The notes beneath the pieces are model-generated. The model was not told the origin of the DNA, did no database searches, and saw only the letters and a program-made list of their open reading frames with translations. Source: Takakia lepidozioides (lineage: Eukaryota; Streptophyta; Takakiopsida; Takakiales; Takakiaceae). From it: 64,000 nt of DNA. The stretch lies in contig CM060731.1 in the NCBI GenBank assembly GCA_030704615.1, forward strand, positions 46,128,001 to 46,192,000, given 5' to 3'. Below are positions 22,976 to 34,100 of this stretch, piece by piece (within the stretch, counting starts at the first letter, position 1; every line of letters starts with the position of its first letter). A program made the translations under genes and the position numbers.

Positions 22976-24075
22976 TCAATTTAGTTGACTTCGTAGTGTT
23001 GTAGCAAATTGGTCGCTCTTCAGTGCTTCCTGAATCTCCTTTATGATCTCTGCATCATCATAGGTGGACATGGATAACATATTCAACTGGAGATTTGCTG
23101 GTTTCAAGATGATGGATTTCTGTTGGTCGAAAGCTGTCTCCTTTTTTTTCGGCGCAAGATACGATCGTCGAGAAAGAGCATCGGGTTTCCCTTCGAGATG
23201 TCCGGGGCGATAGGTAATAACAACATCAAACCTTGCTAGTGACATACCCCATCTTGCTTGACATCGATTCAAAACACAAACACTTATAAAATATTCGAGG
23301 TTTTTGTGATCGGTGTAGACAATGACCTGATGTTTAGCTCCCTCCAATAGATGACGTCACTCCTCAAAAGCATCGATGATCGCTAGAAGTTCTTTGTCAT
23401 GGATTTCATAATTGATCTCTGCAGCGGAAAATTTGCGAGAACGAAAACCAACAGGGAATAGGGGTTGAATACCTTTGATATTTCTACATTTTTGTCTTGC
23501 AAAAAAATTTCGCGATCGCCAGTCGATGTCAGGATTGTGAAGTACGAACCAAGGAAGTCCAAGGATCACATGATTCGTTGGAGACTGGATGACGTTGAAA
23601 ACAATATGTGATGCTTGAACTTTAAGCTTTACTTCAAGTGGTCGAGTTTCATGGTCCACATTTTCTGATGCTAACGGTCGTCCATCAATGACTTCAACAT
23701 GGGCCGAAAGTTTCTTCTTTACGAGCGTTAAATTGTGTTGATTCGCAAAATTTTTGTCCATAAAACATGCTGAAGCCCCCGAGTCCAAAAGTGCTTCTAC
23801 AGAGATATCTCGATTTTGCACTCTGATTTTTACCAGAACTGTGAAGCAAGGTGTAGGGTCTGGAGGTAGAAAGAGACATTTTTTCGGTGAGGAATTTGTG
23901 GTGTCCAGCCGCATGGTCCCTACTGTGACTGGACATCTTCGTTTTCTGACCTCCTCGTATCGAACACTTGAGTTGCGCCCCGAGCTTTAAATCTTCTCTT
24001 TTGGGCAGTTTAATGCTATATGATCTTCTTCTCCGCAATAGAGGCACAATCCATTCTAGCGTCGTCTTTGTTTTT
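22976..24075 (-). pseudogene. Ty3/gypsy knuckle-protease fused to RNase H
   Basis: The knuckle CLYCGEEDHIALNCPKR (near 24030) leads to the protease ALLDSGASACFMD (about 23790) and VILGLPWFVLHNPDIDW. This runs straight into RNase H sequence (FAAAEINY-like segment, IHDKELLAIIDAFEE, then VYTDHKNLEYF and PGHLEGKPDALSRR), with one stop near 23355. The whole reverse transcriptase, normally about 400 residues between protease and RNase H, has been deleted at about 23480. Confidence 0.85.
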
Positions 24076-24139
24076 CTTGTGGCGTCAATGGCTTGAATCG
24101 GACAACATCAATCTGCATAAGATCACTACCGGATGTCTA

Positions 24140-24785
24140 ATGGATCATTGTGCCGTAGGTTAAAAACATGCTAATGTGTACCACTGACATTCCTGAAAAT
24201 GACTAAATTTTGACTGCTGGCGCGTTACACCGCGGCGCGTGGACATGACATGTTGCGATGAAAACGTGATGAAATTTACAGATGATAGTGGGCACCTCGA
24301 CCCCATCCATCGGATGCTCGTACACCCTTTTGTACACCTCCAATTTTGCTCGTACACCGCTAATTTTGAGTTTACGATACTAACTCGACTTCCATTTACC
24401 ACCATTTGTTTTCCCCTCATCGCATCCAAGCCGGGTTTGGTGTGTTTGATGCCTACTTCAGTGCTACAGATGCTCGTATAATTTTTAGGAGTTTATTTGA
24501 TATATTTTTAATATTAAAATAATTTGCTATGACCTTCACATGTTATGGGTGTGAAAATGAGTCCTAAATGACTACAACATTTTGGGACATTTGAACCTTG
24601 TGCTATTCAAGACTCCTTTAGGACCCCTTAGACTTGTCAAATCACAAAACAATTTATATGGGCACAACAAGAACTTCAAGGGCTTTCTAATGATATAATG
24701 TGTCTATGGTTTCATACTGAACTCGATATCCTAAATTTGGATTGATTGCGCCATATGTGCTGGAAAACAGTTTGTGACATCATTT
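24140..24785. other. Insertion of unknown type within gag
   Basis: About 650 AT-rich bases separate the gag C-terminus from the sequence encoding SDLMQIDVVRFKPLTPQEKQ just before the knuckle. No open frame, TIR or repeated end is evident, apart from short CTCGTACACC-type repeats near 24318-24360. A MITE or unrelated filler is possible. Confidence 0.4.
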
Positions 24786-25595
24786 TTGGGTCCTGTTAGT
24801 GTGCTTTGACCCCATAGTAGCAGTGGCATGATGCATCGTCCACCATCCAGATCGCTTCTCTTGACGTCTTTCGAACAAACGATTATCGCATGCATTGACT
24901 TGGATGATGAATTCACTCAGTGTGCTCATGTTTGGCATTGTCAGCAACAAATCTTTTACATCCTCTTTTAGCCCATATCGAAACTGACTAATGAGACTCT
25001 TCACATTCCAGTCGAGGTCGCACGCAAGTTGTCGAAATTCGTCAGCATAAACGGAAGCATGACGTGCTCTTTGTCGAAGATTTCGCATCTTTGTCTCTGC
25101 AACTCTCTCTCTATCATTATCTCCAAACGTTGTAGTGAACTCGGACATAAATGCTTCAAAATTATATAGTAAATGCGAATTTTTTTCTAATAGCGGTGCA
25201 AACCAAGGTAGGGCAGTGCCTGATAGAAGGGTGCCAACGAATCCCACTTGAATACCTTCATCGGGGTAGCGTTGTGGATGTAGTCGTAGGAACAGTCGTA
25301 CTTGTTAGACAAAACCGCGAAATCTTGATCTCGTACTACAACAGCTCCTACTGCAACAGTTCATTTTCAACAGATTACGAGAGAACCAAAGATCAGCATG
25401 CCCGAGAAATTTGATGGTTGAAGATCGATTGTTCGACTCCTTTAACTCTGAAATTTGTTATTGCAAATCGTGGAGAACGTTGCCAAGATCTTGAGACTGA
25501 TCAGCTTGCAATTGGGCAGTAGAGGTACAAAGTTCTTACATCTGGAGCTGAAAACTCTGCAATATGGCGACCATTTCCGCAAATGTGCCTTCCAT
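24786..25595 (-). pseudogene. Ty3/gypsy gag
   Basis: The start codon is probably the reverse-strand ATG at 25595-25593. The N-terminal part is frameshifted. From 25247 the retrotransposon-gag domain is readable: GTALPWFAPLLEK, FEAFMSEFTTTFGD, YADEFRQLACDLDW and LISQFRYGLKEDVKDLLL. This is the capsid-forming protein of the element. Confidence 0.8.
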
Positions 25596-25633
25596 CTTAA
25601 TTAACTAAGGAACAAACTTTAGTCTCACCAAAC

Positions 25634-26283
25634 TGTCAAGGATGAGAACGTGACTGAACACAAACAAGAGATCAGACTAGAGGTACAATACTAGACAATA
25701 AGTCAAGGTCGGCATGGCCGAATGCATGGGGGTAAACATGAATCAAGATGATCTTTATAACAATGGACAAGAGTACAAGATACTGGAACTTGACTCGAAT
25801 ACTGGAATGTTGGAAACTGGACTGGGGTACCAGATACTGGAAACTGGATGAGAGTATTGGAAGCTGGACTGGAGTACTGGGACTGGGAACAAGAGTAGAA
25901 TGAACTTGTGTTGGAGAGACTGAAGAGTGTCCAATCTCGCCTCCTATATATACTAGCTACTAAGAAGTTCCCTCAGAAGCTTCCCTTATAGAGGTTTCTT
26001 TGATGGAGAAGTTTCTAAAATTAAACAAATGTTTCTTAATGAAAAAGTTTTCTTAAACAAAGGAAGTATATTGATGGAGAAGTTTCTTCCAAATGAAGCT
26101 TCCTCAATAGTTTCCCAAGTTACTCTTGGTAATTTGATAAACTCTCGGTAACTTGGTAATTAATGGTAAAACATGATAGATTATGATAAATCACGGTAAG
26201 TCATGGTAACTTCCGGTAACATGATAACTTGATAACTTCTGGTATTTATTCCTGGTAAGTTCCTCTGGGCTATGTCCGTGACA
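25634..26283 (-). repeat. 5' LTR of the RT-deleted Ty3/gypsy element
   Basis: On the reverse strand it starts TGTCACGGACATAGCCC and ends CATCCTTGACA, a 5-base terminal inverted repeat TGTCA/TGACA. It sits 38 bases upstream of the gag start. The sequence inside it does not show the initiator-Met primer site, so the primer tRNA is not identified. The 26000-26250 part is rich in repeated GGTAA-type motifs. Confidence 0.6.
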
Positions 26284-26860
26284 TAGGGTGTCATAGTGCC
26301 ACGTCATTGTCGCCACGTTTCGTAGCCACCTGTCATTGCCATCTGTCGTCGCCACGTTTCGTATATTGTCAATTTCTTTCTATCTGCCCGGATTGCCCGA
26401 AAAATCCCAAATAAGTTATTGAACGGTACTTCGTCGAGACTGACCTTTTCTTCTCTGCTTCTGTTTGATGTTCAAAGAAAGGAGAGAGAGAGCGCAATGG
26501 CTACATAGAATGATAAGGCCTGGCATTTAGAACAGGTTTAGATAGGTTTGGCTTGACGAGGCAATCTATAATATACAGCCATGAAGTGTCAAGAAGGGTT
26601 AGAAAGAGCTCGACTGTGCAGATGACATTTCTTCAAATGACGCATCCAGGAGAGCGTTATCCAGTGAGAATCCCAGGAAAAAAGCTGAGCATATTTCAAA
26701 AGTTCTTGAAAGAACCCTTTGTGTGCCAAGACCAAGAGGGATTGATTTATAATTGTCGGAGGGTGAGTATAGAACATTTCGTTTAGCAAACGGGATTGCT
26801 TTAGGATTATTGTTGGCTGGTGTTGGAGTCCAATGTGGGCTATTGGCTCCTGTTAGTACC
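26284..26860. other. Spacer
   Basis: No recognisable gene, repeat or RNA. Open frames at 26553-26862 overlap on both strands and lack motifs. Confidence 0.35.
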
Positions 26861-27475
26861 ATGATTTGGTATTATTCCTGATGTTTACAAGGTTCTTGCG
26901 AGAGTCAGCTTGGTCTTGCCAGGCCATGTTTCAATCTCTGCCTACTTAGCTGCACCGTGGTGGTTCTCACAAACCGATCCGACATTACCTGACTACGGAC
27001 ACAAGCAGCACACACAAGAGGTCCTTTTGGGTTGATGGTCTCCATGGGTCATGACACAACGTCAAGGACAATGTGGTGAGGGCACCTTCTTCTTCAACTT
27101 ATTTCCGCCTGTTTTGCCCTCTCATCAGACTCGGCCCTGAGATGCATATTGAATTCTGTAAGTTAGCTCGTTGGGTGGATCTGAGGTGGTTTGGAGTGAC
27201 TTGGACAAGTTACTGCCGATGTGGCAGCAGGAAAGTATCCAGAAACAGATAACAGAGATGAGGAGAAGCTTTGGAATGAACACTTTTCCGACATCAGTCA
27301 ATGGTAGGACGATGGAGACAAAAAAGTGAATGCCTGTTGGACTACAGAGAGAAGCAGATGCAATTCAAATTACCTATGATTCCCTGTGGATCAATAGCTA
27401 CAGAAACCTACATTGGTAGATGGTCAACTAAAAGCAGCAGCTGCAGCGGCGCAATTGATAATACAGGCACCTGAC
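26861..27475 (+). repeat. R1 cassette, copy A
   Basis: It is homologous over most of its length to 55456-56150, and in inverted orientation to 50591-50745 and 50860-51128. Diagnostic strings are GAGAGTCAGCTTGGTCTT, ATTACCTGACTACGGACACA and CACCTTCTTCTTCAAC. The last about 100 bases (CCTATGATTCCCTGTGGA to an Ala-rich GTAGATGGTCAACTAAAAGC segment) also recur at 48375-48450 (reverse) and 56075-56155. The element type is unknown. Confidence 0.75.
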
Positions 27476-27784
27476 AGAATTGCATTGTGGGTTGTGGGTT
27501 AACGTCGTGGGCTGTGCATCAAGGCTGCAGGCAGACACCCACACTCTCCCAGCGACCAATTCTGCGACATGTCTTGGGCTGGACATGTGGGCTGTGTTCT
27601 TAGTAGGGGGTATGAGGAGGGAATGAGCAGTGGGGGAGCTGAGAGGCGCTGATCCGGGTCGCCTGATGAGCTAATTCTTCCCAATGCCAGCGGCATTGAC
27701 AAGTTTGGCAAGATCTGGAGGTTTCAGGCTTTTGGAGCAGTTTGTAAAGGAAGAATTGTATTGGGTTGGAGAGGGGGAGGCATT

Positions 27785-28245
27785 ATGTGGCACCTCAAGC
27801 AGTTTATTGCCAAAGAGCAAGGGACCTTGGAGGGGAAGTCGGTGGACGTCGGATCCCTGAAGCTGCAAGTGCGAAGCATTATAGCTCAGGGTGGATTCTC
27901 CTGTGTGTATCTAGCCAGAGATGCACAATCAGGGAGAAACTATGCATTGAGGCACATTATATGTAATGATATGAAGTCCGTGGATCTGGTGAAAAAAGAA
28001 GTTGCAGTGATGAAGGTGTTGCGAGGCCATCCAAACATCGTGACGCTGCATGCCCAGGTCGTTTATGATATGGGACGGACCAAAGAATGCTTCCTCGTCA
28101 TGGATTTATGTGACAAGATGCTTGTAAGTGTGCTGGACGACAGAGGGGTTGACTTCCTCGAGGAGAAACAGTTGCTTCTCATGTTCCGGGAAATTTGTAA
28201 TGTTGTGTATGCTATGCATTGTCAATCGCCTCCAATAGCTCACAG
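27785..28245 (+). pseudogene. NAK/AAK-type protein kinase, 5' exon fragment
   Basis: A stop-free 153-codon frame from ATG 27785 encodes the N-lobe of an AP2-associated/NAK-family Ser/Thr kinase, a group linked to clathrin-adaptor phosphorylation. It has the glycine loop IIAQGGFSCVYLA, ALRHIICND (the usual Ala-x-Lys is Ala-x-Arg: the VAIK-type lysine is replaced), LRGHPNIVTLHAQ, DMGRTKECFLVMDLCDK and MHCQSPPIAH. It ends exactly at CACAG|GTTGAC, a plausible splice donor placed in the Arg codon before the expected Asp-Leu-Lys catalytic loop. No further kinase exon follows in the window. It may be a captured 5' fragment or the first exon(s) of a gene with a very long intron. The adjoining R1 and PPR fragments favour capture. 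Confidence 0.65.
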
Positions 28246-28438
28246 GTTGACGACTCACCTTTTCGCTGTTCTGCATTGTTGCTTCTCTGTTGGGTTGGTG
28301 GCAATGGATCACTGCGGGTGATGTCTTGCAGAAAAATCGTCAAACAAATCCATGACCAATCTTCCCTTTCAATTCAGTTGTTTGCTGAACACCGTCAGCT
28401 ACGAAGAGTTTTCTGAAGTTGAATAGCTGTAATTGACG

Positions 28439-29947
28439 ATGGCAGGAACAAAAGCAAAAAAAAATGGTGCTAGCTTGTTTGACCGCCACATCTCTTTTTC
28501 CTCTGCAGAGTTTGCCATGACCACAGCTTCGGAAAGAGGATCAAGAGAAGGAGTCCACAATGCCTCTTCTGGCACTTCTAGGGCATGTGAAGATACTTTG
28601 TGCGGCAGGCAGACTGACAGAGGCTCTACAGACTTTAAACCAAGGAGGCATTTCAGCAGATTCAGATACGTATGTCTGTCTCTTGCTTAAGTGCATCAAG
28701 ATGGATGGTCTGGAAGCTGGAAAGCAGGTGCACACCACATTATCCTAAGTGGATTCACGCCAAATGTTTTTCTACTCAACACCCTTGTCAACATGTATGT
28801 TAAGTGCGGGAGCAGCATGCTCACCAAGTGTTCAACAGAATGCCTCAACATCTTTGATCACGTGGAATATAATGTTGGCAGGATTTACCAAGCATGGGTA
28901 TGGTAGGAATGCTTTGGACATCTATGAGCAAATGTTGCGTGAAGGGGTGAAGCCCAACCACGTCACATTTGTTTGTATTTGCAATGCGTGTGCAAACCTG
29001 GGAGCTCTGGAAAAGCGGAGAGAGGTCCATGGTGACATCACCAAAGCTGGAATTGTACCAGATGTGATTCTGAACAATGCCCTCGTGGACATGTATGCAA
29101 AATGTGGGAGCATTGAGGATGCGGAGGGAGTGTTCAACACTATGGCTGAACAAGATGTGGCACGGGTTGGAGTGGACACATTGTCACGTGCAGCACAGGC
29201 TGTTTCTGTGGAGCGACGGACTGAACACCACATCAAGTGTTTGACAAGATGGCTGAACAAGATGTGGTCTCACGGAGCACAATAATTGTAGGATATGCAC
29301 AACATGGGAGTGGCAGGGAGGTGTTTGAGATGTATGAGCAAATGATTAAAAAATGTGTGACACCCAACAAGGTCACATTTGTTTGTCTTCTCACCGCATG
29401 TGCCAACTTGGCAGCCCTGGAAAAAGGCAAAGAGGTTCATGCTGACATAATCAAAGCTGGAATTGCACGAGATATCATTTTGGAGACAACCCTCATTGAC
29501 ATGTATGTCAGATGCGTGCAGGATAATGAAGGATGTCCGTGAAGTGTTTGACAAAATGGACAAAATGGACATCACGTTTGTGTGTGATTGCAATGCTTGT
29601 GCAAGTCTGGCAGCCCTGGAAAAGGGCAAAGACGTGATCAAATGATGGGGGAAGGGGTGAAGCCCAACCACACCACGTTTGTGTGTGCATTTGCAATGCA
29701 TGTGCAAGCCTGGCAGCCCTGGAAAATGGCAAAGAGGTGCATGGTGACATCGCGAAAGCTGGAATTGTACCATATGTCATTCTGAACAATACCCTCATGG
29801 ACATGTATGCCAATTAATGTGGGAGGCATTTCAGGAGATTCAGATACGTTTGCTTGTCTCTTGCTTAAGTGCATCAAGATGAAAGGTCTGGAAGCTGGAA
29901 AGCCGGTGCACACTCACATTATGTAAAGTGGATTCATGCCAAGGATG
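28439..29947 (+). pseudogene. DYW-PPR pseudogene array, copy A
   Basis: A PPR-gene N-terminus (from ATG 28439, MAGTKAKKNGASL) changes frame into GRLTEALQTLNQGG...LLKCIKMDGLEAGKQVH. PPR motifs follow across several frames: SGFTPNVFLLNTLVNMYVKC, LREGVKPNHVTFVCICNACA, EVHGDITKAGIVPDVILNNA, YAQHGSGREVFEMYEQMIKK. Shifts and small deletions occur about every 200-300 bases. At 29822-29940 the N-terminal segment begins again (CIKMKGLEAGKPVHTHIM), so the locus is a rearranged partial tandem. It is cut at 29947 by a 350-bp LTR-like block. It resembles the copies at 43650-45370 and 47177-48650 more than the intact gene at 11485. Confidence 0.85.
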
Positions 29948-30297
29948 TGTCAAGTTAAATAAACACGGTGTGAAACTAACTAGAATAAAGCTAGTTATTT
30001 GTATTTAACACTTGGATTTAGTTCAAGTGTTAAGTCAGGTGTCAAGTTTAGCTTGACACCTGAACCATCTTATATTCACGAGAGCGTCAGTCGTGCGGCT
30101 CATCTCTCTCGAGTTGAGCCTGCACGACCGAGCTCCTTCACTGCTTAGATTCTAAGTGTGCTTATGAAGGGAGAATAGGATGTTGTGGGGTGGAGTCCCC
30201 ATAGCTTGCGGTGCCCCTGGCTCGACTCGTAGTTTTAATGAGTGATTGTGTTGTATTGAGTGTTTTTGTGTGTCATAGTGTGATTTTAGTTTCAATC
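29948..30297 (+). repeat. 350-bp LTR-like block, copy 1
   Basis: It starts TGTCAAGTTAAATAAACAC and matches, base for base over most of its length, the reverse complement of 45459-45808 (also 350 bases). It includes the palindrome-like AACTAACTAG...CTAGTTATTT and AAGTGTTAAGTCAGGTGTC segments. The TG start suggests an LTR, but no CA end, primer site or TSD is clear. It interrupts a PPR pseudogene. Confidence 0.75.
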
Positions 30298-30411
30298 ACT
30301 CGAGAGAGATGACTTGCATTTGTGAGTGCCAGAGGTGAGTTTAGTTTTAGCACTTGTGGGTTTTTGTTTGAAAGTGAGAGAAGAAAATTATGGTGGTTTG
30401 TAGATTATGTT

Positions 30412-31139
30412 TGTCGCGGCCCTTTGCCTTGAGGGCAGGGGGGTCGGGACACATGAGGGGCTGCCCCTGTGGTGGGGGCAGTGGCAGCGATAGGTACGGG
30501 GGGCTGAAGCACCCTTGAGTGCCCAAAGCACTCAAGGAGGCGGAGGTGCTCACTAGGTGGAGCCCCGCACACCGGGATGCGGTAGGGGTGGCTTCACAAA
30601 GGGGTGGTGGTAGCTTAGCGGGACTTAGTGGGGGTGGCATAGGACTCACCATGGGGGCGGAGACCTCGTGGTGGGAGTCGTGGGGAGTCTTGGGACTCAT
30701 CACGGTCCATAGGGGCCGTGGTGAGTGGGCCAAGACTCACCGCGACTCATCACCGGGAGTCGAGGGTTTTCGTGGTGGTTCGCCATAAAATGGCATGGCT
30801 GGTTGTGAAACCCCCGCGGACAGCTACAGAAGTATATATAGGGAGTAGTAACCCCGAGAACGGTGCAAGCCCGTTGGTGACCAAAAACTAGTGAGTAAGC
30901 GAGCGAGCCGGAAAGCGACCAAAGAGTGGGGAGCTGTTCCGGACTGCCAACTACCAAAGGGAATTCCTGCTGGGCCCAAATCGGTGGAGGGTTCTTTGGG
31001 AGATCAAAGGGGGACCGTTATGCCCCGGTGAGCAGCCGAAGCTCCAAGTTGGCCCGTCGGCCAGGTTGGGAGTTAGGCGCGCGCATCAAGCGAGTAACTA
31101 TGACTTGAAGGGGAGCTTACCGAAGTGAGGTGCGCGACA
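30412..31139 (+). repeat. 5' LTR of chromovirus
   Basis: 728 bases, TGTCGCGG...GTGCGCGACA; the 7-base ends TGTCGCG/CGCGACA are perfect inverted repeats. A TATA box is at 30833-30840, about 300 bases before the LTR end. Confidence 0.95.
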
Positions 31140-31141
31140 CT

Positions 31142-31153
31142 TGGTATCAGAGC
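31142..31153 (+). other. Primer-binding site (initiator Met tRNA)
   Basis: TGGTATCAGAGC two bases after the 5' LTR, complementary to the 3' end of initiator methionine tRNA. Confidence 0.9.
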
Positions 31154-31186
31154 TTAGAGTTCAGTAAGTGATCGTCCTTGGGAATG

Positions 31187-34100
31187 GCCTCATCATGGGG
31201 TCGGGCAAGCCAAAGCGAAAGCGGAACGGCCCAAAAGATGATGATCCTGGTGAGCCCGATGGGGGCGACGTTCACCGATGCGGCCGTTTGAGGAAGCGAT
31301 GCATGTTTTCCGAAAAGAGGCCGCTCAAGAGCGGGAGGAATCCGAGGATTCGGAGCCCGAGGAATCCCTGAAGCTGCCGACCGACCAACAGATGTCTCCC
31401 ATGCCGGCAAGCCTTTTGGGAAGGGTTGTTGGCGCAGTTTTGGCGGGATGCTGAAAGACGTGTTGCAGGCGGCTAATGCCACTTCCACTAAGGCAATTTA
31501 GGTGAAGCCTAACAAAACCCGGCACCTTCGAGGGCATCCAAAATCGGAAGGCACTCCACTGGCTCCTGGAGCTAGAGCAGTACTTCCGGGCTGCCAAGTT
31601 GAGTGACGAGGACGGGTGGAAGTGGCTCCCACCTATTTGAGAGGCTATGCTCAACAATGTGGCAGAAACGCCTTCACGACCGAGGTCCAAGCCCGGAAAC
31701 CTTGAACTGGAGTGGGTTCAAGGAATTGATGAAGAGACAGTTTGTGCCCCTCAATGCGTCCTGGCTTGCCCGGGACAAGATGAGGAATTTGAAGCAAACA
31801 GATGACATTCGGGGATGTCCAGGCTTTCAATGTGCTTTTGCTTGAAGTCGCGGACATGGCAGAACCGAAATGGTCTTCAACTTTGTGGCGGGACTGGCCC
31901 ATGGGCCAGGCGGAAGTTGGAGGAGAAGCCACCTAAGACTTTGAACGAGGCAATTGAGAGGGCTGAATTTTCTCTCGGATATCCCTAGGGGTGAAAGACA
32001 AGGTCGTACGGAGCTGAACCACAAGAAGACCCGGCGGGAAGGTGACTCCTTCCGACCGGAAAAGAAGTGGGATAGGCCACGCGGCGACAATGGCACGTGG
32101 AAATCGAAGGGAGGGCCATCACAAGTCAAGGCGGCACCCGGTGCTTCGAAAGGAAAAGCGGGTGGAGCGGCCTATGGCGGATAGAAGGCAACCTTTGATG
32201 GAGTGTGTTTCAATGCGGGGAGCCCGGGCACATGGCCAAGAAGTGCACGAAGCCCCGGCAATTGAACATGACTCGGGCGACCACAGAGCTGTCGGAAGAT
32301 ACCATCAGTCGCTTGGTGGAAGCGGTGGTCGCCAGGACTTGCAAGGTAGGCAAATTTTCTTGTGAGTTGTATCAGAAAACTGGCGCCCGCCTTAACGTAA
32401 AGGGAGTCAGTTATTGTTCGTGGATGGGATATATCCGGAACTACGTGTCGTTGTTGGTGGACACAGGAGCGTCGCACTCCTTCTGACACCCCGGCAACGG
32501 CAACAAAATTTGGACTTCCCGACAAGTGACGTGGGGGCCTCTATTGAGGTGCGTTCTGCCAAGGAAACCACAATTGGCGACGATGTTGGCGTTTGATGTT
32601 CCTCTTCAACTGGGGAGTTGGGAGGGACGTGAGAACTTCACCATCTGCGAGATCGATGGAGTGGATCTCATTTTGGGGATGACCTTTTTGGAGCAAATCC
32701 GGAGCGTCATAGATGGCCGCAAGAGAGTAGTCACGCTGCCATGTGGGAATGGTGGCGAGTCTTACGAGTGTCGGAAATGCCCAAACCCGTGGGAGGGCGA
32801 TAAACCTTCTGTCAGCAAGGGAGTGGGCCGTGGAGGAGGCACATGAGCCCCAGTTTTTGCTCTACATTAGAGAAGTGAAGGGAGAAGGCGATGGGGAGCC
32901 GAGCCCAGATTGGATCAAGGGATTTTGGAGAAATACCAGGATGTGATGCCAGAGGATTTACCAAGCGGTTTGCCACCGCGAAGAGGAGTTGACCACAAGA
33001 TTGAGGTGATACCGGGATCGGAACCGCCTGCCAAGGCGCCCTACCGTTGAGCCACAGAGAGTTGGTCGAGCTGAAGACTCAGCTCAAAGATCTAATGTCA
33101 AAGGGTACATCCGGTCGAGTAAGTCACCTTACGGAGCCCCGCGCTATTTGCAGATAAAAAGGATGGGACGCTGCGGATGTGTGTCGATTACAGGGCTCTG
33201 AATAAGGTGACTATAAAAAACCGGTACCCTTTGCCAAGGATCGACGACCTCTTCGATCGGTTGGCAGGAGCGAGTATTTCATTTCATTTTCAGCCAGATC
33301 ACTTGCGCTCCGGCTATCATCAAATTCGGGTGGCGGAAGGAGATGAGGAGAAGACCGCGTGCAGGACAAGGTATGGTTCATATGAGTTCTTGGTGATGCC
33401 TTTTTGGGCTCACCAATGCACCAGCGACATTTAGCACGCTGATGAACAGCCTTTTTTCAGGAGTGTTTGATGACTTTGTGATCGTGTACATCGACGACAT
33501 CTGGTGTACTCGAAAACAAAGGAGGAGCACCTAGAACACCTGAAAAGGGTGTTTCCAAAAATTGCGAGAAGGAAGTTGTATGCCAAAGCTGTTCAAAGTG
33601 CAAATTCGGGTCACAAAGTGGAGTTCTTGGGGCATGTGATTACACAGGATGGGATCAGAATGGATGACAGGAAGGTGAGGGCAATCTTGGACTGGGAGCC
33701 TCTGACTATCGGTCCCGGGAGTGCGATCCTTCCTAGGACTCGCCTCCTATTACCGGAAGTATGTGAGAAATTTCACCAAGATCGCGGGGCCGCTGTCGGA
33801 CCTTCTGTGTAAATCCAAAGTCTGGGCATGGAACACCTTTTGTGGCCAAGCTTTTGCTAATTGAAGCAGCGGGATGGCGGAAGCTCCAGTCTTGAAAATC
33901 CCGGAGTTCGATCGTCCGTTCGAGATACATACAGATGTTCGGACTTCGCGATTGGGGGTGTACTGATGCAAGATAGACGTCCAGTGGCTTACGAAAGTAA
34001 GAAACTGAATGAAGTGGAGCGACGGTGGCCGACGCACGAGAAAGAGATGAAGGCGGTGGTGCACTGTCTTGAGCTTTGGCGCCACTATGTTGGTTCCAAC

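Larger units (their letters stand above)
22186..26283 (-). mobile_element. Ty3/gypsy element with RT deletion, 3' truncated
   Basis: Read right to left: LTR (26283-25634), gag (from 25595), CCHC knuckle and protease (about 24060-23600), RNase H (23480-22980), integrase (22816-22186). The reverse transcriptase is missing, the integrase C-terminus is cut at the copia junction, and an unrelated stretch of about 650 bases interrupts gag. It is therefore non-autonomous and dead. Confidence 0.85.
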
